A stretch of 64,000 nucleotides of DNA from Occultella gossypii (GCF_019947135.1 NZ_JAGSHT010000009.1:1-64000), one strand, 5' to 3'. Numbered from the stretch's first letter, positions 9,276-18,784 are shown. Notes: a model not told the origin generated them from the letters alone. Made by a program: numbers and translations.

Positions 9276-9776
9276 TCAGGCCCAGTCGAAGAGCGGGTCC
9301 CCGGCGTCGAGCACGTCGCCGAGCTCCACGCACTCGGTGAGGGCCGCCGCCCTGCTGTCCAGGGCGATCACCGGGCAGATCGGGCTGCGTCCACCGTCGA
9401 CGACGGCCTGCGGGGACCAGGTCGTGACGAGCTGGCCCGCGACGACGTCGGTGCCCTCGGCGACGTGCACCGTGAACCCGTCGCCGGCGAGCTGCACGGT
9501 GTCGATGCCGAGGTGCACCAGCACGGCGTGACCGTTGCCGTCCGCCACCACGAACGCGTGTGGGTGCACCTTGACGAGGGTGCCGCCGATCGGGGCGATC
9601 ACCTCGACCTCCCCCTCGCGATGCGGGTCGACCGCAACGCCGGGGCCGACGATCGCATCGGCGAACACCGGATCTGGCACCTCGGTCAGCGCGACCGCGC
9701 GACCCGGCATTGGCGCCAGGACCGTGACCGCGCCGACGGCCGACGTGGCCGGCCGGTTCCTGCCCGTCGCCGCCAT
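9276..9776 (-). CDS. PTS glucose-family EIIA protein
   Basis: 166 residues matching the EIIA-Glc (Crr) fold: APMPGRAVALTEVPDPVFAD at the N-terminus, APIGGTLVKVHPHAF with the first conserved His, and VLVHLGIDTVQL with the phosphorylated His near residue 90. It receives phosphate from HPr and passes it to a glucose-type EIIB, and the EIIB and EI genes lie 3-4 kb away in this window. It sits 3 nt after the malQ stop and is probably translationally coupled. It could also regulate glycogen or maltodextrin enzymes as EIIA-Glc does elsewhere; that is inference. Confidence 0.88.
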   Translation of the reverse strand: MAATGRNRPATSAVGAVTVLAPMPGRAVALTEVPDPVFADAIVGPGVAVDPHREGEVEVIAPIGGTLVKVHPHAFVVADGNGHAVLVHLGIDTVQLAGDGFTVHVAEGTDVVAGQLVTTWSPQAVVDGGRSPICPVIALDSRAAALTECVELGDVLDAGDPLFDWA

Positions 9777-9779
9777 CGC

Positions 9780-11930
9780 TCAGGCCTGCTCGCGCAGTTC
9801 CTGGGTCAGGGCGGCCACCAGTGAGGCGAACCGGGCGTTGCCGGCCAGGTCCTCGACGAGCACGACCTTCTCCCCGCCGTCGGCCAGGGGCACCTTCCAG
9901 TTCGGGTACTCGGTGTCGGTGCCGGGCTGGTTCTGGGCGCGGCGCTCCCCCACCGCGTCGGCGAGGCCGACCCCGATCAGCACCGACGGTGTCTGTGCGA
10001 CGTACCGGTGCAGCGCCTCGACGATCTGCCGTTCGGTGGGGTCCTCGGGCAGCAGGAACCGGTGCCGCAGGGCCTCGAGCATCCGTTCCCGTTCGACCTG
10101 GGCGGCCAGGCGAACGGTGGCGACCGGTTCGGTCAGCAGCCCGAGCCGGTCCCGCAGGTCCACGTGCTCCTCGGCCAGGTAGCCGGCGGTCGGCGGCAGG
10201 TCGTGGGTGGTCACGGTCGACAGCACGAGGGAGCGGTACTGCTCCGGAGGGAGCGGTCGGTCGTCCTCGCGCTCGAACCAGAGCACGGACGTGCCGAGGA
10301 TGCCCCGGTCGCTCAGGTAGTCCCGGACCCAGGGCTCCACGGTGCCGAGGTCCTCGCCGATGACGATGGCACCGGCCCGGTGCGCCTCGAGGGCGAGCAC
10401 CCCGATCGTCGCCTCGTGGTCGTAACGCACGTACGTGCCCTGAGCGGCGCCGGCGCCCTGCGGGATCCACCACAGTCGGAACAGACCGATGATGTGGTCG
10501 ACCCGGAGCGCGCCAGCGTGCCGCAGAACCGTACGCACCATGTCCCGGATCGGCGCGTACCCCTGCTCGGCGAGCACGTCCGGACGCAATGGGGGCTGGG
10601 ACCAGTCCTGGCCCTGCTGGTTGTACATGTCCGGCGGCGCCCCGACGCTGATCCCGCGGGCGAGCACGTCGCGCAGGGACCATGCGTCGGCTCCCTCGGG
10701 GTGTACCCCGACGGCCAGGTCATGCATGACGCCGATCCGCATGCCGGACGCGAGCGCCGTCTCCTGCGCCCGCTTCAGCTGGGAGTCGGCGATCCACTGG
10801 AGCCAGCAGTGGAAGTCCACCCGCTGCGCCAGCTCCCGGCGCAGTGCGAGGGTCCGAGCCGCGCTGCTCTGCTCCACCGACAGCGGCCAGTTGGACGCGT
10901 CGTACTTCTCCTGGACCGCGCACCAGAGTGCGAAGTCCTCCAGCCCCTGGCCCTGGTCACGTCGGAACCGCTCGAACGCGCGCTGACGGGAGCGGGACCG
11001 GCCCGACGTGTAGATGGTCTCCAGGGCGGGCTTCTTCACGTCCCAGACGGCGTCCCGGTCCAGCGGGCCCGGCTCGGTGTTCGTGTCCTGGATCTCCTCG
11101 ATGCCCCATTCCAGCAGCGTGCGCTGGGAGGTGGGCAGGTAGCCCACCTCGGGGATGTCCTCCGGGCGGATGTAGATCGGGTTGACGAACCGTCGCGTGG
11201 CCGGCAGGTACGGCGATGGCGTCATCGGCGCGCTCGGCTCGGCCGCGTGCAGCGGGTTGATGAGCAGGAAGTCGGCGCCCAGCTCCCCGCTCAGCGACGT
11301 CAGCTCGGTGAGGTCGGCGATATCCCCGATCCCCCACGACCGCTCTGAGCGGACCGAGTACAGCTGCGCCATCAGCCCCCAGGCTCGGTGCCCGAGATCC
11401 TCACGCAGCGGCGGAATCTCGAGCACGGCGGGGGTGACCGCGAGGACGGCACTCGCCTCGCTGCCGCCGGAGCCGACGGTCGCGACCAGCGTGTGCCACC
11501 CGAGTGGCAGGTCGATCGGCAGCAGGAACGTGGCGCGCCCGATCGAGCGGCCGTCCACGAGCCGCGGTTCGACCCAGTCGTCCACCTGCTCCAGGGCGCG
11601 GGAACCGCCGTCCTCCAGGTCCACTCGCAGGTGCACCGTCTCGCCGTCTGGGACGTGGACCGGCACGCGGGACTCGATGCCCGCCGTCACCACCACGCTC
11701 GGCGGCAGCACGCGGCGCCAGGGCGCGAGGTCGCACGCGGCCAGGGACCGCTCGACCTCGCGCGGACTGCCGGCCGGCACGTCCATCGCGGCGAGCACCG
11801 CGGTGATGGTCTCGGCGCTCACCGCACAGTGGTTCCCGTGGAAGTCCCAGAACTCGGTGGCGACGCCATGGGCGGCCGCGAGAGCCCGCAGGCTGTCACT
11901 GAGGACGTCAGTCTTGTCCTGATCGTTCAC
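9780..11930 (-). CDS. malQ: 4-alpha-glucanotransferase (amylomaltase)
   Basis: 716 residues, GH77. It transfers alpha-1,4-glucan segments between maltodextrins in the cytosol. As is usual in actinobacteria, a long N-terminal beta-rich extension (about 160 residues) precedes the catalytic barrel. Catalytic features: RVDHIIGLFRLWWIP with the nucleophile Asp, VIGEDLGTVEPWVRDYL with the acid/base Glu, and TTHDLPPTAGYL with the transition-state His-Asp pair. First gene of a three-gene minus-strand operon with EIIA and the SDR. Confidence 0.93.
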   Translation of the reverse strand: MNDQDKTDVLSDSLRALAAAHGVATEFWDFHGNHCAVSAETITAVLAAMDVPAGSPREVERSLAACDLAPWRRVLPPSVVVTAGIESRVPVHVPDGETVHLRVDLEDGGSRALEQVDDWVEPRLVDGRSIGRATFLLPIDLPLGWHTLVATVGSGGSEASAVLAVTPAVLEIPPLREDLGHRAWGLMAQLYSVRSERSWGIGDIADLTELTSLSGELGADFLLINPLHAAEPSAPMTPSPYLPATRRFVNPIYIRPEDIPEVGYLPTSQRTLLEWGIEEIQDTNTEPGPLDRDAVWDVKKPALETIYTSGRSRSRQRAFERFRRDQGQGLEDFALWCAVQEKYDASNWPLSVEQSSAARTLALRRELAQRVDFHCWLQWIADSQLKRAQETALASGMRIGVMHDLAVGVHPEGADAWSLRDVLARGISVGAPPDMYNQQGQDWSQPPLRPDVLAEQGYAPIRDMVRTVLRHAGALRVDHIIGLFRLWWIPQGAGAAQGTYVRYDHEATIGVLALEAHRAGAIVIGEDLGTVEPWVRDYLSDRGILGTSVLWFEREDDRPLPPEQYRSLVLSTVTTHDLPPTAGYLAEEHVDLRDRLGLLTEPVATVRLAAQVERERMLEALRHRFLLPEDPTERQIVEALHRYVAQTPSVLIGVGLADAVGERRAQNQPGTDTEYPNWKVPLADGGEKVVLVEDLAGNARFASLVAALTQELREQA

Positions 11931-12064
11931 GTGAGGTTCCAGGCTCCTGAGTCAGTGCGAATGGTGGCGGGACGACTCCTGCCCTGATCTTGCCAGAGCG
12001 CGCGGCAATAGTCCGCGTGGCAACGCCCGGGGACCCGGGTGCTCGGCCAGCCGGGCACCGTGGT

Positions 12065-12070
12065 TAGGCT
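12065..12070 (+). promoter_or_regulatory. -10 box TAGGCT, probable leaderless start
   Basis: TAGGCT followed by 7 nt (GACCGAC) and the GTG at 12078, with no Shine-Dalgarno sequence. This decides the start of the MscS gene in favour of 12078 over an ATG at 12039 that would lie upstream of the promoter. Confidence 0.6.
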
Positions 12071-12077
12071 GACCGAC

Positions 12078-12941
12078 GTGAACATCGCCGCGCCCGACGT
12101 CGTCGTCGCGCTGACCGGTGCCCCGCTGACGGTCCTGATCATCATCGCGGTCGCCAGTTTGACCACGGTCATCGTGCGCTTCCTGATCTCCCGGACGATC
12201 CGCGGGCTGATCGCCACTGAGGCGAAGGGCCTGCGACTCGCGCCCGAGAAACTCGGGGTCGCCCCGAACCCGCGCCGCAAGCAGCGCCTGGAGACCCTCC
12301 GGACGGTTCTCATCTCGACGATGACCGCGCTCATCGGGAGCGTCGCGGTGCTGATGATCCTGACCACCCTCGGGGTCAACGTGGCGCCACTGATCGCTTC
12401 TGCCGGCGTGGTCGGCATCGCCGTCGCGTTCGGGGCGCAGGCGCTCGTCAAGGACGTGATCACGGGTGGCTTCATGCTCATCGAGGACCAGTACGGTGTG
12501 GGCGACCGGGTGGAACTCGGCACCGGCGGCGGAATCCTCGCCTCCGGTGTCGTCGAGGAGGTGGGGCTGCGGATCACCCTCATCCGCGACGACGACGGCC
12601 GCCGTTGGTACGTTCGGAACGGCGAGATCCTGAGGGTCGCCAACCTGACGCAGGGCTGGGCCTACGCCGTGGTGGAACTCCGGGTCACGCGCACCACGGA
12701 TCTCACCCTGGCGCGGACCACACTGAGCGAACTCACCACGCAGATGCGCAACGAGGACCTCTACGCGGACGTCGTCAGTCACCTCGAACCGGAGTGTCTG
12801 ATCAATGAGGTCACGGCCGACCTGGTCGCTCTCACCTGGCGGGTGCGCGTCAGCGCCGACCACGACCAGCCGGTCGCCAGCGAACTGCGCCACCGGATCG
12901 CTGTGGCGTTCGCCGAGCGTGGCATCGAACTCGCCCCGTGA
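12078..12941 (+). CDS. MscS-family mechanosensitive channel
   Basis: 287 residues. Two or three transmembrane segments lie at about residues 10-30 and 75-125, ending in the pore helix rich in Gly and Ala (LIASAGVVGIAVAFGAQALVKDVITGGFMLIEDQYGVGD), the MscS hallmark. A cytoplasmic beta domain follows (GVVEEVGLRITLIRDDDGRRWYVRNGEI). It opens under membrane tension and releases solutes on osmotic downshift. Short form, without extra N-terminal helices. It is convergent with the EIIB gene across 28 nt. Confidence 0.9.
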   Translation: MNIAAPDVVVALTGAPLTVLIIIAVASLTTVIVRFLISRTIRGLIATEAKGLRLAPEKLGVAPNPRRKQRLETLRTVLISTMTALIGSVAVLMILTTLGVNVAPLIASAGVVGIAVAFGAQALVKDVITGGFMLIEDQYGVGDRVELGTGGGILASGVVEEVGLRITLIRDDDGRRWYVRNGEILRVANLTQGWAYAVVELRVTRTTDLTLARTTLSELTTQMRNEDLYADVVSHLEPECLINEVTADLVALTWRVRVSADHDQPVASELRHRIAVAFAERGIELAP

Positions 12942-12969
12942 CCACGTTCGCCGGACCGGGGCGCCGGCC

Positions 12970-13209
12970 TCAGGTGCCGGGGCGAAGCCCTTCGATGTCG
13001 GCAGCGAGGTCGTCCGCCTCCGGACCCACCACCACCTGCACGACGCGGCCGGAACGGACCACACCGAACGCACCGTGGGTGCGCAGGTCCTCCTCGTTCA
13101 CGAGCGCCGGGTCATTCACCTCGACCCGCAGTCTGGTGATGCACGGCTCCAGGTCGACCACGTTCGCGTCGCCTCCCAGTGCGGCGAGGATGTCCTCGGC
13201 CTTGCTCAC
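12970..13209 (-). CDS. PTS glucose-type EIIB subunit
   Basis: 79 residues, a free-standing IIB domain of the glucose/GlcNAc family. AEDILAALGGDANVVDLEPCITRLRVEV contains the phosphocysteine in the family motif (Cys at about residue 27). The GTG at 13209 is chosen for the GGGAGAA upstream; a longer frame exists but is not family-like. No IIC membrane subunit is in the window, so the partner permease must be encoded elsewhere. Divergent from ptsI across 113 nt. Confidence 0.85.
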   Translation of the reverse strand: MSKAEDILAALGGDANVVDLEPCITRLRVEVNDPALVNEEDLRTHGAFGVVRSGRVVQVVVGPEADDLAADIEGLRPGT

Positions 13210-13322
13210 TTCTTCTCCCAACAAGCATCGTCCTGTGATGAATGACACTCTACAACCGGTGCCCGCCCCCCAGCGCGCTGGCCACAATATGACGAACCCC
13301 GTGCGACGGAAGGCGGACCACC

Positions 13323-15026
13323 GTGAGTAACGTCGAGATGGACGGCGTCGAGGTCGCCGGGAGCACCAGGCTCCAGGGCGTCGGGGTCTCCCCCGGACGG
13401 GCCGCCGGGCCCACCGTGCGCCTCGCCGCCGGGGTGCCGGAACCGCCGTTGCGGCGTTCCCCCGTCCCGCCCGAGGAATCGGTGGCCGCCCTCACGGCGG
13501 CCGCGGACGCCGTCGCCACCGAACTCAGGGCCCGCGCGGAGACCGTGACCGGCACCGCCAAGGAGGTGCTGGAGACGACCGCCCAGATCGCCACCGACCC
13601 CACCCTGATCAAGGACGCTCGGCAGCGCATCGCGACCGAGCGGGTCAGCCCCGAGCGAGCACTGTGGGAGGCGGCGGCCGCCGTCGCCGCCCAGTTCGAG
13701 GAGCTCGGCGGGTACTTCGCGGAGCGGGTCCGGGACGTCCACGACGTCCGGGACCGGATCGTCGCCCGGCTCACCGGGGTCCCGACGCCGGGGGTGCCGG
13801 CCCGCACCGAGCCGTTCATCCTGGTGGCGCAGGACCTCGCGCCCGCCGATACCGCACAGCTCGACCCGACCGTGGTCCGCGGCCTGATCACCGCCGAGGG
13901 CGGACCCACCTCCCACACCGCGATCCTCGCCCGGGCGCTCGGCATCCCGGCCGTCGTCGGCCTCGGCGAGGCGGCCGCGCAGATCGTCGACAGCACCGTG
14001 ATCGTGCTCGACGGCGGATCGGGCGCCGTGGTCCTGGCGCCCACCTCCGAGGAGGTCGCCCAGGCGAGCGAGCAGCACGAGGCCCGCACGTTCTCCGGGC
14101 GAGGCGCCACCAGCGACGGGCACCGTGTGGAACTGCTCGCGAACGTCGGCGAGGTGGCCCAGGCCGAACCCGCCGCGGCGGCGGGCGCCGAGGGTATCGG
14201 ACTGTTCCGCACCGAGTTCTGCTTCCTGGACCGGGACACCGAGCCCAGCATCGACGAGCAGGTCGAGGCCTACGGCACCGTGCTCGCCGCGTTCGCCGGC
14301 AAGAAGGTGGTGGTCCGCACCCTCGACGCCGGCGCGGACAAGCCGATGCCGTTCCTGAACCCTACGGACGAGGCGAACCCCGCGCTCGGGGTACGCGGGT
14401 TCCGCACCTCCTGGAAGAACCCGGACGTGCTGGAGAACCAGCTCGCCGCGATCGCGACGGCCGCAGCCGCCTCGTCCGCCGAGGTGTGGGTGATGGCGCC
14501 GATGGTCTCCCGGGTCGGCGAGGCCGAGGAGTTCGTCGCCGCCTGCACCCGGCACGGCCTCGAGACCGCCGGGGTGATGGTCGAGGTGCCCAGCGCCGCG
14601 CTGCTGGCCGGCCCGATCCTGGCCCGAGCCGCGTTCGCGTCCATCGGCACCAACGACCTGACGCAGTACACCCTGGCCGCGGACCGGTTGCTCGGGGCCC
14701 TGGCGCCGCTGTCGACCCCATGGGACCCGGCCGTGCTGTCGCTGATCAGGACCACCTGCGAGGGCGGGCAGGCCCAGTCGCGGCCCGTCGGGGTCTGCGG
14801 CGAGGCGGCGGCCGATCCCGCACTGGCCGCCGTGCTGGTCGGTATGGGCGTGACCAGCCTGTCGATGACCCCACGAGCCCTCGGTGACGTCGCCGCCGTC
14901 CTGGCCGCGACGTCCCTCGAGCAGTGCCGCCGCGCGGCAACCCTTGCCCTCGGCACCGACAACGCCGAAGCGGCCCGCCTGACCGCCCGCGAGGCCCTGC
15001 CGGCCCTCGCCGAACTGGGCCTGTGA
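13323..15026 (+). CDS. ptsI: PTS enzyme I
   Basis: 567 residues, full-length phosphoenolpyruvate-protein phosphotransferase. It takes phosphate from PEP and passes it to HPr. GGPTSHTAILARALGIPAVVG holds the phosphorylated His (about residue 196), GIGLFRTEFCFLDR starts the PEP-binding barrel, and VCGEAAADP has the catalytic Cys near residue 480. GTG start after GGAAGG. HPr is not adjacent, which is unusual compared with the common ptsHI pair. Divergently paired with EIIB. Confidence 0.93.
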   Translation: MSNVEMDGVEVAGSTRLQGVGVSPGRAAGPTVRLAAGVPEPPLRRSPVPPEESVAALTAAADAVATELRARAETVTGTAKEVLETTAQIATDPTLIKDARQRIATERVSPERALWEAAAAVAAQFEELGGYFAERVRDVHDVRDRIVARLTGVPTPGVPARTEPFILVAQDLAPADTAQLDPTVVRGLITAEGGPTSHTAILARALGIPAVVGLGEAAAQIVDSTVIVLDGGSGAVVLAPTSEEVAQASEQHEARTFSGRGATSDGHRVELLANVGEVAQAEPAAAAGAEGIGLFRTEFCFLDRDTEPSIDEQVEAYGTVLAAFAGKKVVVRTLDAGADKPMPFLNPTDEANPALGVRGFRTSWKNPDVLENQLAAIATAAAASSAEVWVMAPMVSRVGEAEEFVAACTRHGLETAGVMVEVPSAALLAGPILARAAFASIGTNDLTQYTLAADRLLGALAPLSTPWDPAVLSLIRTTCEGGQAQSRPVGVCGEAAADPALAAVLVGMGVTSLSMTPRALGDVAAVLAATSLEQCRRAATLALGTDNAEAARLTAREALPALAELGL

Positions 15027-15086
15027 CGCCTGACACCCACCGCCGTCGGGCAGGTTGCCCGAGTGAACCGGCGATCCGGCGAGCAT

Positions 15087-15092
15087 TAGGCT
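15087..15092 (+). promoter_or_regulatory. -10 box TAGGCT, probable leaderless start
   Basis: TAGGCT, then six bases (GACCGG), then the GTG of the globin gene, with no ribosome binding site. Same architecture as the site upstream of the MscS gene. Confidence 0.6.
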
Positions 15093-15098
15093 GACCGG

Positions 15099-15581
15099 GT
15101 GAGTACCGCCTCCTCCCCCACCCCGCCCCCGCCGGCCGGACGCCGCAGCCTCGGCCTGCGCGGCGCCGACGCGCCGCCGGCCCGCCGCCCGGACTCCTTC
15201 TACGAGGCGATCGGCGGCGAGCCCACGTTCCGCCGCATCGTGCACCGCTTCTACGAGCAGGTCGCGGGAGACGACATCATGTTCCCGATGTACCCGGAGC
15301 CCGAGGACCTCGGCCCCGCGGAGGACCGGCTGCGGATGTTCCTGGAGCAGTACTGGGGCGGCCCGACCACATATTCGGACACCCGCGGGCACCCGCGGCT
15401 GCGGATGCGGCACGCGCCCTACCAGGTGACGCCGACGGCCCGCGACCGGTGGCTGGAGCTCATGACCGTCGCGGTCAAGGAGGCCGGCCTGGCGCCGCTG
15501 CACGAGGCCACCCTGCTCGACTACCTCGAGCGCGCGGCCTTCTCCCTGGTGAACACCGCCGAGCCCGGGAGTCCGCAATGA
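15099..15581 (+). CDS. glbO: Truncated haemoglobin, group II (GlbO type)
   Basis: 160 residues. A Pro-rich N-terminal tail of about 30 residues is followed by a 2/2 globin: [26 protein letters not shown] with the B10 Tyr, [27 protein letters not shown] with the proximal F8 His, and RDRWLELM with the G8 Trp typical of group II. GlbO proteins bind O2 and NO and are membrane-associated or redox-linked in mycobacteria. The stop overlaps the next start as ATGA, so thioesterase II is co-translated. Confidence 0.9.
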   Translation: MSTASSPTPPPPAGRRSLGLRGADAPPARRPDSFYEAIGGEPTFRRIVHRFYEQVAGDDIMFPMYPEPEDLGPAEDRLRMFLEQYWGGPTTYSDTRGHPRLRMRHAPYQVTPTARDRWLELMTVAVKEAGLAPLHEATLLDYLERAAFSLVNTAEPGSPQ

Positions 15582-16465
15582 CCGAGGAGTCCGCGCAGGA
15601 GCCGGCCCGCCCACTCGAGGCCGTGCTGGCCGCACTGGAGCTGGACCAGGTCGACGAGGACACGTTCACCGGCCGGTCCCTGCCCCAGATCCATGGCCGG
15701 GTCTACGGCGGCCAAGTGCTCGCCCAGGCCCTGCTCGCCGCTGGGCGGACCGTGGCGCCGGACCGGCTCCCGCACTCGGTGCACGGCTACTTCCTGCGCC
15801 CGGGCGACCTCGACGAGCCGATCACGTTCTCGATCGAGCGGATGCGTGACGGCCGGTCGTTCAGCGCCCGGCGGACGCACGCCATCCAGTTCGGCAAGCC
15901 GATCCTCTCCATGATCACCTCCTTCCAGGAACCCCAGCAGGGCCTCGACCACGCCGAGACCATGCCGCAGGTACCGCAGCCCGGGGAGCTGGCCAGTTCA
16001 GTCGAGTTCTTCAACGCGCTCGACCACCCGATCGCTGCGTTCTTCTACCGCAACGGTGCGTTCGACATGCGGCACGTGGATGGCGCCCTGTTCACGAAGC
16101 CGGCCGCCGAGCGGACCGACACCCAATACCTGTGGATGCGCGCGCGGGCCGAGGTGCCAGGTAGCCAGCTGCAGCAGCGCGCGATGCTCGCCTACGCGTG
16201 CGACCAGATCATGCTCGAGCCGATCATGCGCCGCCACGGCCTCAGCTGGCGGACCAAGGGCGCGAGCGTGGCGAGCCTCGATCACGCCATGTGGTGGCAC
16301 CGCGACGTCGACCTGGACGACTGGCTGCTGTACGCGCAGTCCTCGCCGTCCGCCAGCGGTGGGCGCGGTCTCGGTGTCGCGAAGGTCTTCGACCGTTCCG
16401 GCCTGCTGGTCGCGACGATCGCCCAGGAGGGCATGCTGCGGATCCCGGAGATCCCGAGCGAGTAG
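15578..16465 (+). CDS. tesB: Acyl-CoA thioesterase II
   Basis: 295 residues, double-hotdog TesB. It hydrolyses medium- and long-chain acyl-CoA in the cytosol. The N-terminal hotdog contains [19 protein letters not shown] and [12 protein letters not shown]. The C-terminal one contains [11 protein letters not shown] with the catalytic Asp, and [19 protein letters not shown] with the Ser/Thr site and oxyanion region. The ATG overlaps the globin stop by 4 nt, giving a two-gene operon. Confidence 0.92.
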   Translation: MTEESAQEPARPLEAVLAALELDQVDEDTFTGRSLPQIHGRVYGGQVLAQALLAAGRTVAPDRLPHSVHGYFLRPGDLDEPITFSIERMRDGRSFSARRTHAIQFGKPILSMITSFQEPQQGLDHAETMPQVPQPGELASSVEFFNALDHPIAAFFYRNGAFDMRHVDGALFTKPAAERTDTQYLWMRARAEVPGSQLQQRAMLAYACDQIMLEPIMRRHGLSWRTKGASVASLDHAMWWHRDVDLDDWLLYAQSSPSASGGRGLGVAKVFDRSGLLVATIAQEGMLRIPEIPSE

Positions 16466-16570
16466 GCCGCCTCCGCGCGGTCCCGCACCGGGCCCGGTCA
16501 CGCAGCCCCGCGCCGTGGCGCAGCGGGCGGCGTATCCACGCCGATCACGGCGTGCTCTCGTCGCCCGGAA

Positions 16571-16586
16571 ACTAGATTGATCTAGT
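16571..16586. promoter_or_regulatory. Upstream LacI-type operator (O2)
   Basis: ACTAGATTGATCTAGT, a 16-bp inverted repeat with one mismatch, identical at 15 of 16 positions to the perfect palindrome at 16638. The centres are 67 bp apart, which would permit cooperative binding or looping by a tetrameric LacI-family protein. Confidence 0.75.
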
Positions 16587-16626
16587 AACCAGCGCGCGAT
16601 TCACCACGTCCGTGCGATGCATGGAG

Positions 16627-16655
16627 TTGACATCCCTACTAGATCGATCTAGTTT
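16627..16655 (+). promoter_or_regulatory. Strong promoter overlapped by operator
   Basis: Perfect -35 TTGACA (16627-16632), a 17-bp spacer and -10 TAGTTT (16650-16655). It drives the GHL6-like/ABC operon. The 16-bp palindrome fills most of the spacer and enters the -10, so a bound repressor would exclude RNA polymerase. Confidence 0.75.
16638..16653. promoter_or_regulatory. Primary LacI-type operator (O1)
   Basis: ACTAGATCGATCTAGT is a perfect 16-bp palindrome with the central CG usual for LacI-family operators. The linked LacI gene carries 14 of 16 of these bases over its own start codons (24478-24493), which ties this site to that regulator. Confidence 0.8.
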
Positions 16656-16702
16656 CGGTGCGTGCCCGGACCAGGGCACGACGATCTACAGGGAGCCGGT
16701 CA

Positions 16703-18784
16703 GTGACGACCACGTCCACGCTCGAGCAGTACCAGGAGCCGACCACCCGCTGGTGGCACTCGCCGTTCCGGATGTTCCAGACCAACCTGCGCGAGACAGA
16801 CGTCACCTTCGACGTCGAGACCGTCCTCGATGCCATCGAGGACCACGGTGCCGACACCTGGCTCGTCAACGCGGGCGGCATCCTCTCCTTCTACCCCACC
16901 GATCTCGACTTCCAGACGCGCAACCCGCTGCTGGCCCGGCGGCCTGGTGGCGACCTGCTCGGGGATTGCCTCCGAGGCGCCCAGGACCGCGGGATCCGGC
17001 TCATGGCCCGGATGGACTTCTCCAAGATCGCGCCCCGGATCGCGGACCGCTTCCCGCACTGGTGCTTCCGGAGCGCGGACGGAGGGCGCCAGATCTATCA
17101 GGGACTGGTGAGCACGTGCCCGAGTGCCGGCTACTACCAGGACCGGGCTCTCGACGTGCTGGACGAGGTGCTCGGCCGCTACGACGTCGACGGCTTCTTC
17201 TGCAACTGGTTCGGTTTCAACGAGGTGGACTACGCGGGCACCTACCACGGCGTCTGTCACTGCGACGCGTGCGTGGCGGGCTTCGCGGCCTTCGCCGGCG
17301 GCGCGCGGCTGCCGGCGGGTCGCGATGACGCCGAGTACGGGCGCTGGCGGGCCTATGCCCGCGAGACGGTCGCGACCCTGACCGAGCGGATCCGCGAGCA
17401 CATCAAGTCCCGCCGGCCGGAGGCCGCACTGATCCTCGGCGACTCCAGCGACATCGTCTTCCACGAGGCGAACAACGCCGTCGGACGTCCGCTGTGGCCG
17501 TACGCGACGTCCGCCGCTGTGAGTGCCTCCCGCACCGCACACGAGCAGACCCCGGTCCTGGTGAACTCTGTCGCGTTCGTGGACATGCCCTACCGGATGG
17601 CCGCCGAGGAGCCCCATCACTTCGCCACCTACTTCGCCCAGACGATCGCGCGTGGTGGGACCCCGTCGACCTACATCATGGGCGTTCCCGGAGATATCCC
17701 CTACGCCGGGCTCCCCGCGGCCCGGGCCATCACCCGCTTCCATCGTGATCACCAGGACCTCTATGCCGGCATCCGTCCGATCGCTCCGCTCGCCCTGATC
17801 CGACCGCCGGCCGCCGGCCGGGAACCAGCCGATGCCGCCGCGGCGACGGAGGAGTTCCACGGCTGGTTCGACGCGCTCGCAGAGGTCCACCTGGCGGCCG
17901 ACGTGCTTGCCCTGGAGGAGGTCCCCCGGCTCGCCGTGGACGGTGCCCTGGCTCGGTTCGGTGTGCTCGTGCTCCCCGATGTCGGGCCCCTGACCCCCAG
18001 CGCCGCCCAGGTCCTGGACGCGTTCGTGGAAGCCGGCGGCACGCTCGTCGCCACCGGCTCGAGCGGCCTGCGCGACGGCCGGGTGCAGCTGGAGTCGATG
18101 CCGGCGACGGCGGAACTCGCCGTCGTCGGCGACGTCGAGTCCCTGAAGGGCACGTATGTCAGCGCGGGCCTGGAGTCCACCGCCGACAGCGGCGTCTACA
18201 CGGCTCCCACCGTGCCCATCCTCGGCGCCGGGCGCGCCATGGCCTGGCGTGCGGACATCGACCGCTGGCTGACCGTCATCGGGCCGGCCCCCTACGGGCC
18301 CCCGGAACTGGCCCACGGCCAGCGCGCCACCGACCAACCGGGCCTCGCGACCCGCTCCTACGGGGACGGCACCGCCACCTACCTGCCCTGGACCGCCGGT
18401 CGCACCTACGACCGGCTCGGCACCCGCGAGATCCGCGACGTGCTGCTGAGCGGCGTGCCGGGTGCGCGGACCGGTCCCGACGGCGATCCCTGGGGTTGCC
18501 TTCGCCTCTGGGCGCCCGAGCAGCTCGAACACACCGTGCACCGAACGGCCGACGGGCGCGTCGTCGTGCACCTGATCAACCACAGCGGGCTGCGCCGACG
18601 GTCCTACGGACCGCCGATCCCGATCACCGGCGTTCGGGTCACCCCACCGCGCGGGCTGCACATCGCCGCGGCGACGGCCCTCGTCGCCGGTCAGGACGTG
18701 CCCGTGACACCTGCCGGTGAGCTGCTCCTACCGGCCATCGAGACGTTCGACGTCATCACGATCACAACCAAGGAGAACAGTTGA
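16703..18784 (+). CDS. GHL6-like glycoside hydrolase with GH42-like C-terminal domains
   Basis: 693 residues, no signal peptide, so probably cytosolic. The N-terminal TIM barrel (about 1-340) resembles hypothetical glycosyl hydrolase family 6: FRMFQTNLRETD, DVDGFFCNWFGFNEVDY and a CHCDACVAGF cysteine cluster that may bind metal. Around residues 370-470 is a class-I-glutaminase-like fold as in the GH42 trimerisation domain (FGVLVLPDVGPLT, FVEAGGTLVATGSSGL). A beta-sandwich follows at the end (VVHLINHSG). GTG start 7 nt after GGGAG. First gene of the LacI-controlled operon; its stop overlaps the next start. It probably cleaves an imported oligosaccharide; the substrate is unknown. Confidence 0.7.
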   Translation: MTTTSTLEQYQEPTTRWWHSPFRMFQTNLRETDVTFDVETVLDAIEDHGADTWLVNAGGILSFYPTDLDFQTRNPLLARRPGGDLLGDCLRGAQDRGIRLMARMDFSKIAPRIADRFPHWCFRSADGGRQIYQGLVSTCPSAGYYQDRALDVLDEVLGRYDVDGFFCNWFGFNEVDYAGTYHGVCHCDACVAGFAAFAGGARLPAGRDDAEYGRWRAYARETVATLTERIREHIKSRRPEAALILGDSSDIVFHEANNAVGRPLWPYATSAAVSASRTAHEQTPVLVNSVAFVDMPYRMAAEEPHHFATYFAQTIARGGTPSTYIMGVPGDIPYAGLPAARAITRFHRDHQDLYAGIRPIAPLALIRPPAAGREPADAAAATEEFHGWFDALAEVHLAADVLALEEVPRLAVDGALARFGVLVLPDVGPLTPSAAQVLDAFVEAGGTLVATGSSGLRDGRVQLESMPATAELAVVGDVESLKGTYVSAGLESTADSGVYTAPTVPILGAGRAMAWRADIDRWLTVIGPAPYGPPELAHGQRATDQPGLATRSYGDGTATYLPWTAGRTYDRLGTREIRDVLLSGVPGARTGPDGDPWGCLRLWAPEQLEHTVHRTADGRVVVHLINHSGLRRRSYGPPIPITGVRVTPPRGLHIAAATALVAGQDVPVTPAGELLLPAIETFDVITITTKENS

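Noticed and set aside
13234-13249. TGTGATGAATGACACT as a CRP/GlxR site between EIIB and ptsI
   Set aside because: Only one half-site matches TGTGA; the other half differs at three of five bases, so it is too weak to report.
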